64,000 nucleotides of DNA, taken from assembly GCA_035999765.1 (NCBI GenBank), contig CP108521.1, positions 6,696,001-6,760,000 of the forward strand, in the 5' to 3' direction. The stretch comes from Streptomyces sp. NBC_01231 (GTDB lineage: Bacteria; Actinomycetota; Actinomycetes; Streptomycetales; Streptomycetaceae). The notes beneath the pieces are model-generated. The model saw nothing but the letters and a program-made list of their open reading frames with translations, was not told the DNA's origin and did not search any database. Position numbers and translations under genes: made by a program. Below are positions 9,099-15,496 of the stretch, in pieces. Every line of letters starts with the position of its first letter. Position 1 is the first letter of the stretch.

Positions 9099-10057
9099 GA
9101 GTTCTGCTGATCGGAGCCAACGGCTACCTCGGCCGCTTCGTCGCCGACCGACTGCTCGCCGACCCGGCCGTCCAGCTCACCGCTCTCGGCCGTGGCGACG
9201 ACGCCGACGTCCGCTTCGACCTCGCGTCCGGCAGCCCCGGCGCGCTCACCCGATTCCTCGACGCGGTCCACCCCGGAGTCGTCATCAACTGCGCCGGCGC
9301 CACCCGGGGTGGCGCGCGCGACCTCACCCGCCACAACACCGTCGCCGTCGCCACCGTCTGCGAGGCGCTGCGGCGCAGCGGCTGCGGTGCCCGTCTCGTG
9401 CAGATCGGCTGCGGCGCCGAATACGGCCCCAGCCAGCCCGGTTCCTCCACGGCCGAGGACGCCGTCCCCCGCCCGGGTGGGCCGTACGGCGTCAGCAAGC
9501 TCGCCGCCACCGAACTCGTCCTCGGCTCGGGCCTGGACGCCGTGGTCCTGCGTGTGTTCTCCCCGGTCGGCCCCGGCACCCCCGCCGGCTCCCCACTCGG
9601 CCGCCTCGCCGAGGCCATGCGGCGCGCCATGCAGTCCGGCGACGGCGAGCTCAAACTCGGCGGCCTCGGCGCCCAGCGGGACTTCGTCGACGTACGAGAC
9701 GTCGCCCGCGCCGTGCACGCCGCCTCGCTGTCCGCCGCGCAGGGCGCCATCAACATCGGCTCGGGCCGCGCCGTCCGGCTCCGCGACGCCGCCGCGACCC
9801 TCGCGCGCGTTGCCGGATACGGCGGTTCCCTCCAGGAACTCGACGGCACTCCCGGCACCCACCTCAGGGCGACCATCGGCCACCCTCGCACCGAATCGGA
9901 CCACGCGGCCCCGGTCGCGTACCCGTACCCGGACGGCTGCGGCAACTGGCAGCAGGCCGATGTGCGCACCGCACGCGACCGGCTCGGCTGGCGCCCGCGG
10001 ATCAACCTGGAGGAATCCCTGGCGGACATCTGGATGGAGGCGGCATGCCGCATCTGA
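9095..10057 (+). CDS. NAD-dependent epimerase/dehydratase (extended SDR)
   Basis: A 320-residue extended short-chain dehydrogenase. Nucleotide motif GANGYLG at residues 7-13, Asp-Leu acidic patch 'FDLASG', NCAGAT at 65-70, catalytic YGVSK with Tyr131 and Lys135, and 'GAQRDFVDVRDVARAV', typical of nucleotide-sugar epimerases. The usual catalytic Ser/Thr before YG appears replaced (GCGAEYG at 105-111). Within this cassette the likely job is supplying the sugar nucleotide, for instance a 4-epimerisation like Uge3 in fungal galactosaminogalactan loci. The start has GGGAG 9 nt upstream. It overlaps the next gene by 13 nt. Confidence 0.85.
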   Translation: MRVLLIGANGYLGRFVADRLLADPAVQLTALGRGDDADVRFDLASGSPGALTRFLDAVHPGVVINCAGATRGGARDLTRHNTVAVATVCEALRRSGCGARLVQIGCGAEYGPSQPGSSTAEDAVPRPGGPYGVSKLAATELVLGSGLDAVVLRVFSPVGPGTPAGSPLGRLAEAMRRAMQSGDGELKLGGLGAQRDFVDVRDVARAVHAASLSAAQGAINIGSGRAVRLRDAAATLARVAGYGGSLQELDGTPGTHLRATIGHPRTESDHAAPVAYPYPDGCGNWQQADVRTARDRLGWRPRINLEESLADIWMEAACRI

Positions 10058-10797
10058 CCAGCGCGACCCCCGGCACGGCGAGCACCGACGTGCGCACCGG
10101 CTTCGGCATCCCCGGCTTCGCCCACCCCCTCGTCGCCCCGGCCGAATGGGCCGAACTCACCCGCCCCGGCATCCCGTTGCACTGGGTCGTCCTGAACATC
10201 ACGGGCAACGGGCCCGGCAGTCGTCCCGACCAGCACTGCCTGGAGGCGGCCGGCCGTCTGCGCAACGCGGGAATCCGGGTCCTCGGCCACCTCGACGCCA
10301 CGTACGGGGCCCGTGCCTTCGGGGAGATGATCTCCGACGCGCACCGCTACATCGACTGGTACCGGGTCGACGGCTTCCTCCTGGGCCGCTGCCCGACCGA
10401 ACCTGTCGCCCTTCCCGAGGTCCGCCGGACGGTCACCACTCTGCGCGCGATCAGTGACGACGCCCACATCGTTCTCGGTCACGGCACCCACCCGTACCCC
10501 GGCTACGCCGAGATCGCCGACCAACTGGTCACGTTCTCCGGCTCGTGGAGCGACTACCGCTGGTCGCAGGTGGCCGAGTGGACCGCGGACCACTCGCCCG
10601 AGCGCTTCTGCCACTTCGTCCACGGTGTCCCACGCGGCCACCTGGACGAGGCGCTGCGCATCGCCCGCTGGCAGGGCGCGGCGACCATCTACCTCACCGA
10701 CCGCACGGACCGCTTCGGCCGCAGCGACCCCTGGGAGACCATGCCCGGCTACTGGGACGACGTCGTCTCGCGGATCGGAACAGGTGTCTCGGAATGA
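10045..10797 (+). CDS. Spherulin-4 / Sph3-like (GH135-type) protein lacking canonical catalytic acids
   Basis: A 250-residue TIM-barrel-type protein of the spherulation-specific family 4. Characteristic pieces are 'FGIPGFAHPL' (20-29), 'VLGHLDATYGAR' (79-90) and 'YIDWYRVDGFLLG' (102-114). In fungal Sph3, which cleaves galactosaminogalactan, an Asp-Glu pair follows this strand (DGxFxDE); here positions 114-115 are Gly-Arg. A later strand that normally ends in Phe-Glu reads TFS (163-165). No signal peptide is present. So the fold is supported but hydrolase activity is doubtful. The gene starts inside the epimerase gene, tying it to the glycan cassette; its last codons contain the -35 element for moeZ. 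Confidence 0.8.
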   Translation: MPHLTSATPGTASTDVRTGFGIPGFAHPLVAPAEWAELTRPGIPLHWVVLNITGNGPGSRPDQHCLEAAGRLRNAGIRVLGHLDATYGARAFGEMISDAHRYIDWYRVDGFLLGRCPTEPVALPEVRRTVTTLRAISDDAHIVLGHGTHPYPGYAEIADQLVTFSGSWSDYRWSQVAEWTADHSPERFCHFVHGVPRGHLDEALRIARWQGAATIYLTDRTDRFGRSDPWETMPGYWDDVVSRIGTGVSE

Positions 10798-10816
10798 AGA
10801 AGCCCGTGGCAGTGTT
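10791..10816 (+). promoter_or_regulatory. SigR-type promoter of moeZ
   Basis: GGAAT at 10791-10795 and GTT at 10814-10816 are separated by exactly 18 bases, the SigR (thiol-oxidative stress sigma factor) consensus. The element overlaps the stop of the preceding gene and would start transcription about 40 nt before the moeZ GTG. Confidence 0.75.
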
Positions 10817-10860
10817 ACGGGGAGAACAACTGTAGTGATTGACCGACCAACGGAGTCCCC

Positions 10861-12039
10861 GTGTCGCTGCCACCCCTGGTCGAGCCCGCTTCCGAGCTCA
10901 CCGTAGACGAGGTCCGCAGGTACTCCCGCCACCTGATCATCCCCGACGTCGGGATGGACGGGCAGAAGCGGCTGAAGAACGCCAAGGTGCTCTGTGTGGG
11001 CGCCGGCGGCCTGGGCTCGCCGGCGCTGATGTACCTGGCCGCCGCAGGCGTGGGCACGCTCGGCATCGTGGAGTTCGACGAGGTCGACGAGTCGAACCTG
11101 CAGCGCCAGATCATCCACAGCCAGGCCGACATCGGCCGCTCCAAGGCCGAGTCCGCGCGTGACTCCGTCCTCGGCATCAACCCCTATGTGAACGTGATCC
11201 TTCACGAAGAGCGGCTCGAGGCCGAGAACGTGATGGACATCTTCAGCCAGTACGACCTGATCGTCGACGGCACGGACAACTTCGCGACCCGCTACCTGGT
11301 CAACGACGCCTGTGTGCTGCTCAACAAGCCGTACGTGTGGGGCTCGATCTACCGCTTCGACGGCCAGGCCTCCGTCTTCTGGTCCGAGCACGGCCCCTGC
11401 TACCGCTGCCTCTACCCCGAGCCCCCGCCGCCCGGCATGGTCCCCTCCTGCGCCGAGGGCGGCGTCCTGGGCGTGCTGTGCGCGTCCATCGGCTCCATCC
11501 AGGTCAACGAGGCCATCAAGCTCCTGGCCGGCATCGGTGAGCCGCTGGTCGGCCGCCTGATGATCTACGACGCCCTGGAGATGCAGTACCGCCAGGTCAA
11601 GGTCCGCAAGGACCCCGACTGCGCGGTGTGCGGTGAGAACCCGACCGTCACCGAACTCATCGACTACGAGGCCTTCTGCGGCGTCGTCTCCGAGGAGGCC
11701 CAGGAGGCGGCCGCCGGCTCCACGATCACTCCCAAGCAGCTCAAGGAGTGGATCGACGACGGCGAGAACATCGAGATCATCGACGTCCGCGAGATCAACG
11801 AGTACGAGATCGTCTCCATTCCGGGCGCCAAGCTGATCCCGAAGAACGAGTTCCTCATGGGCACCGCCCTGGAGACCCTCCCGCAGGACAAGAAGATCGT
11901 CCTGCACTGCAAGACGGGTGTCCGCAGTGCGGAAGTCCTCGCGGTCCTGAAGTCCGCGGGCTTCTCCGACGCCGTACACGTCGGCGGCGGTGTGATCGGT
12001 TGGGTCAACCAGATCGAGCCCGACAAGCCGGTGTACTGA
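10861..12039 (+). CDS. moeZ: MoeZ: adenylyltransferase/sulfurtransferase (ThiF + rhodanese)
   Basis: A 392-residue fusion that adenylates the C-terminal Gly of small ubiquitin-like sulfur carriers and loads them with sulfur, serving molybdopterin, thiamine or cysteine/thiopeptide pathways. N-terminal E1-like domain: GAGGLG at 47-52, 'DEVDESNLQRQ', zinc pairs CYRC and CAVC. C-terminal rhodanese domain: active loop HCKTGVRS with Cys350. GTG start with GGAG 6 nt upstream. A SigR-type promoter precedes it, consistent with sulfur metabolism under thiol stress. A lone moaE lies 32 kb away in the window. Confidence 0.96.
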   Translation: MSLPPLVEPASELTVDEVRRYSRHLIIPDVGMDGQKRLKNAKVLCVGAGGLGSPALMYLAAAGVGTLGIVEFDEVDESNLQRQIIHSQADIGRSKAESARDSVLGINPYVNVILHEERLEAENVMDIFSQYDLIVDGTDNFATRYLVNDACVLLNKPYVWGSIYRFDGQASVFWSEHGPCYRCLYPEPPPPGMVPSCAEGGVLGVLCASIGSIQVNEAIKLLAGIGEPLVGRLMIYDALEMQYRQVKVRKDPDCAVCGENPTVTELIDYEAFCGVVSEEAQEAAAGSTITPKQLKEWIDDGENIEIIDVREINEYEIVSIPGAKLIPKNEFLMGTALETLPQDKKIVLHCKTGVRSAEVLAVLKSAGFSDAVHVGGGVIGWVNQIEPDKPVY

Positions 12040-12067
12040 GCTTCGGCTCGTCCCAGTCGGATGACGG

Positions 12068-12104
12068 CGGGGGCTTCGGGTGCCACGGGTGCCCGGAGCC
12101 CCCG
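12068..12104. terminator. Hairpin between converging moeZ and protease gene
   Basis: A 13-bp near-perfect stem (12068-12080 with 12092-12104, core CGGGGGCT/AGCCCCCG) lies between the two stop codons and can serve both strands. Confidence 0.6.
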
Positions 12105-12107
12105 CGG

Positions 12108-13652
12108 TCATGAGCAGACCTTGCCGTCCCTCGGCACAGTGCCGGCCAGCAGATACGCGTTCACCGTGGAGTCCACGCAGTCGCTTCCGCTGCCGTACGA
12201 CCCGTGGCCCTCGCCCTTCCAGGTGAGCACCACGCCCACGTTCTTGCCCAGTTCGGCGGCCATCTTCCCGGTGCCCTCGTACGGCGTCGCCGGGTCGCCG
12301 GTGTTGCCGACGACCAGGATCGGCGCCGCACCGGGCGCGCTCACCTCCGGCGTCTGGTACTGCCCGGCCACCGGCCAGTCGTGGCACCAGCCGACCGTGT
12401 CCCACCCCAGGAAGGGCCCGAAAACGGGAGAGATCCTCTCGAACTCCGGCAGCAGCTTCCTGGTCTCCTCGACCGTCAGCCGCTGCTTGTCGTCCAAGCA
12501 CGATATGACTCGTTGCGAATGGGCCCCCGTGCCGTAGCGGCCCGACGGGTCACGCTCGTTGTACCCGTCGGCGAGCGCCAAAAGCTCGGAACCGCCTCCC
12601 CGCTGCGCCGTGGCCAGCGCGCTGGTCAGGGTCGGCCAGCTGTCCTCGCTGTACAGCGGCAGGATGATGCCGATGTAGGCGAGTGCCTGCGTCAGCTGCC
12701 GCCCCGACGCCGCCGGCAGCGGGTTCGCGTCGAGCCGCTTCAACAGGTCCGCGATCTTCCGCGAGCCCTGTTCGGGGTCCTGGCCGGTGGACTTGAGGTA
12801 GGCGTTCAGCGCCCGTTGGAAGCCTCGCGCCTGGTTCTTCCTGTGGCCCACCATGTCGGCGCTAGGGTCCGAGACCGCGTCGAGGACCAGTCGGCCCACG
12901 TTCTGCGGGAAGAGGTGCGCGTACACCCCGCCGAGTGCGGTGCCGTAGGAGATGCCGAAGTAGTGCGTCTTCCTGTCGCCGAGGACCTGCCTCATCAGGG
13001 CCATGTCGCGGGCGCTGTCGGTGGTCGAGACGTGCGCGATCAGCTCGCCGGCGTCCTTCTCGCAGCCCTTCCCGAAGTCGGTGGAGTCCCGCAGGTACGC
13101 CTTCTCCTCGGCGGGCGTGTCCGGGGTGATGTCGACCGTCTCGGCCGCCTGGATCTGCTTGTCGCCGCGGCAGCGGACGCCCTCGCTGGCGGCCACCCCG
13201 CGCGGGTCCCAGCTGACCAGGTCGTATCGCTCGCGAAGCAGGGAGACGGCGGCGGCGTACGCCGGCATCGTGGACACGCCGGAGCTGCCGGGGCCGCCGA
13301 AGTTGAACAACAGCGAGCCGATGCGGTGCTCCTCGCGGGCCTTGGTGCGGATGAGGGCGAGCCCGATCGTGTCGCCGTCCGGCTTCGACCAGTCCAGCGG
13401 CGCCTTGAGCGTCGCGCACTGCCAGTCGCTGCCCGGCGCGGTGGAGTCCGCGGTGGCCTTGCAGCGTCCCCAGTCGAGTCTCTGCGAGGTCAGAGCGGAG
13501 GGCAGATCTCCGGCCGAGGCGGACGGACCGGCCGTCGGCTGGGCTTGGTCGGTCTTCCCGCCGCCCCTGTCGGTCCCCGACGAGTCGCCGCATCCCGCCA
13601 CCAGCAGTGCGGCAGCGGCGCCCAGAGCCGTCCACCGTGCGAAACTCCTCAT
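12108..13652 (-). CDS. Secreted alpha/beta hydrolase, tripeptidyl aminopeptidase (SlpD/SlpE-like) lipoprotein
   Basis: A 514-residue mycelium-associated peptidase-like lipoprotein. The signal peptide ends in LVAGC. The hydrolase fold shows 'FNFGGPGSSGV' (oxyanion region), nucleophile elbow GISYG, and a C-terminal TAP-like domain 'ILVVGNTGDPATPY' with the His in 'GEGHGSYGSGSDCV'. Start: ATG at 13652 with GAGGGGGG upstream; an earlier in-frame start at 13955 would lack a signal peptide and run into the next gene. It is a tandem paralogue of the gene beginning at 15427, with the same length. Likely removes tripeptides from extracellular proteins; exact specificity unknown. Confidence 0.9.
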   Translation of the reverse strand: MRSFARWTALGAAAALLVAGCGDSSGTDRGGGKTDQAQPTAGPSASAGDLPSALTSQRLDWGRCKATADSTAPGSDWQCATLKAPLDWSKPDGDTIGLALIRTKAREEHRIGSLLFNFGGPGSSGVSTMPAYAAAVSLLRERYDLVSWDPRGVAASEGVRCRGDKQIQAAETVDITPDTPAEEKAYLRDSTDFGKGCEKDAGELIAHVSTTDSARDMALMRQVLGDRKTHYFGISYGTALGGVYAHLFPQNVGRLVLDAVSDPSADMVGHRKNQARGFQRALNAYLKSTGQDPEQGSRKIADLLKRLDANPLPAASGRQLTQALAYIGIILPLYSEDSWPTLTSALATAQRGGGSELLALADGYNERDPSGRYGTGAHSQRVISCLDDKQRLTVEETRKLLPEFERISPVFGPFLGWDTVGWCHDWPVAGQYQTPEVSAPGAAPILVVGNTGDPATPYEGTGKMAAELGKNVGVVLTWKGEGHGSYGSGSDCVDSTVNAYLLAGTVPRDGKVCS

Positions 13653-13739
13653 CACGGTCCCCCCTCGCAGGCCTTCCGCTCTGTGCCGCGGATGGCTTTC
13701 CCGCCATGGTAGGCGGATCAGGAGACGGTCGCCGGGGCC

Positions 13740-13748
13740 TGTGGATAA
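13740..13748. promoter_or_regulatory. DnaA-box match (TTATCCACA on minus strand)
   Basis: TGTGGATAA on the plus strand is the exact reverse complement of the classical DnaA box. It lies in the 230-bp gap between the two peptidase paralogues. A single box without company is weak evidence. Confidence 0.35.
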
Positions 13749-13882
13749 CGCTCTGACCTGCTGGTTCTCTCTGATTTCGAGAGACTGTCCCGAAGCGCCG
13801 TCCGACCCGTCGTCCGATGCGGCGTCTGATGGGTCGGCCGTCGCGGTGCTCCGGTCGGGAAGCAGAGACGGAGCGGGCGATG

Positions 13883-15427
13883 TCAGGAGCAGACGGTTCC
13901 CGCCGCCGGCACCTTCCCGTCCAGCAGATAGCCGTTCACCGCGTCCTGCACGCACTTGTTCTTGCTGTCGTACGCCCCGTGCCCCTGCCCCCGGTACGTC
14001 AGCTCGATCCCGACGCCCTTGCCGAGGGCCGTCACCATCTTCCGCGCGCCTTCGTACGGCGTGGCCGGGTCGCCCGTGTTGCCCACGACGAGGATCGGCG
14101 CGGCCCCGGGCGCGCTCACGTCGGGATGGTCGGCGGCGCCCGGCACGGCCCAGTCGGTGCAGCTGACCATGCCCCAGGCGAGGAAGTCGCCGAACAGCGT
14201 CGAGGCGGCCCGGAACTCGGGCAGCTTCTGCCCGACGTAGTCCGGGGTGTAGCGCTCTCGGTCGTCCGCGCAGTTGATGGAGATGTTGGCGGCGGCGAGG
14301 TTGCTGTACTCGCCGTTCTGGTTGCGGCCGTTCAACGAGTCGGACAGCGTCATCAGGGTCTGGCCGTTCCCGTCGTACGCCTGTTCAAGCCCTTCGGTGA
14401 GGTACGCCCAGAAGTCCTTCGAGTACAACGCCTGCGCGATGCCGTTCGTCGCGTCGGTCTGGGTCAGCTCACGCGGGGGGATGCCGGGGATCGGCTTGCT
14501 GTCGAGGTTCTTGAGCAGCTTGGCGATGCGGTCCTTGACGTTCTGCGCGCTGTCGCCGATCGGGCAGTCCTCGGTCTTCGACGTGCAGTCCTCGGCGAAG
14601 TTGTCGAGGGCGAGCTGGAAGCCCCTGGCCTGCCCGAGCGAGCCCTGCTCGGCGTTCTGGGTGGGGTCGACGACCGCGTCGAAGACCGCGCGGCCGACGC
14701 TCTTGGGGAACAGGTGCGCAAAGACGCCGCCGAGTTCGGTGCCGTAGGAGATGCCGAAGTAGTACAGCTTGTCGTCGCCGAGAACCTGGCGCATGAGGTT
14801 CATGTCGCGGGCCGCGTCGGTGGTGCGCACGTGCGGCAGCACCTTCTTGGAGTTCTCCTCGCAGGCCGCGTTGAACTCCTTGGTGTTCTCCAGCAGCTCC
14901 GTGCGTTCGGCCGCGTCGTCGGGGGTGGCGTCCTGCTGGAAGTACGCGTCGAGCTGGGCGTCGTTCTCGCACTCCACGGGGGCGCTGCGGCCGACGCCGC
15001 GCGGATCGAAGCTCACCAGGTCGTAGCGGGTGCGCAGTTTCGTGTAGTCCTCACCGAAGGCGGGCAGGGCGGTGACGCCCGAGCCGCCGGGGCCGCCGAA
15101 GTTGAAGACGAGTGAGCCGATCCGCTCGCCCCCGGTGCCGCTCGCCTTCGCCCGGATCAGCGCGAGGTCGATCGTGTCACCCTTGGGCTGGTCCCAGTCC
15201 AGGGGGGCCTTCATGGTGGCGCACTGCCACGGGTCGCCGTTCGGCAGCGGGGTCGGGGCGTCACCGCCGCCCTCCGCCGCGGACGGCGCCGGGCAGTCCT
15301 CCCAGCTCAGCTTCTGCGCCGAGAGGTCCGCGTCCTGGGAGTCGTCGCCGCAGCCGGCCAGCACGGAGGCCAGCAGCAGGGCGGTAGCGGTTAGGGCGGT
15401 GGCGCGCAGCCGGGAGGAAGCGGGCAT
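13883..15427 (-). CDS. Secreted alpha/beta hydrolase, tripeptidyl aminopeptidase (SlpD/SlpE-like) lipoprotein
   Basis: A 514-residue paralogue of the following gene, alike along its whole length ('FNFGGPGGSGV', GISYG elbow, 'ILVVGNTGDPATPY', 'GQGHGAYDSKNKCV'). Signal peptide with lipobox LAGC (residues about 24-27). The ATG at 15427 gives a canonical signal peptide; a start at 15469 would add 14 residues before it. The 230-bp gap between the paralogues suggests each may have its own promoter. Duplicated adjacent genes of this type are known as slpD and slpE in S. lividans; which is which cannot be told here. Confidence 0.9.
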   Translation of the reverse strand: MPASSRLRATALTATALLLASVLAGCGDDSQDADLSAQKLSWEDCPAPSAAEGGGDAPTPLPNGDPWQCATMKAPLDWDQPKGDTIDLALIRAKASGTGGERIGSLVFNFGGPGGSGVTALPAFGEDYTKLRTRYDLVSFDPRGVGRSAPVECENDAQLDAYFQQDATPDDAAERTELLENTKEFNAACEENSKKVLPHVRTTDAARDMNLMRQVLGDDKLYYFGISYGTELGGVFAHLFPKSVGRAVFDAVVDPTQNAEQGSLGQARGFQLALDNFAEDCTSKTEDCPIGDSAQNVKDRIAKLLKNLDSKPIPGIPPRELTQTDATNGIAQALYSKDFWAYLTEGLEQAYDGNGQTLMTLSDSLNGRNQNGEYSNLAAANISINCADDRERYTPDYVGQKLPEFRAASTLFGDFLAWGMVSCTDWAVPGAADHPDVSAPGAAPILVVGNTGDPATPYEGARKMVTALGKGVGIELTYRGQGHGAYDSKNKCVQDAVNGYLLDGKVPAAGTVCS

Positions 15428-15496
15428 GGTCCCATAGTGGCGCCGTCGCCCGGCGGACGCTCGGGGCACGGGCTGTACGAGGTACCGCGGCGCTCC

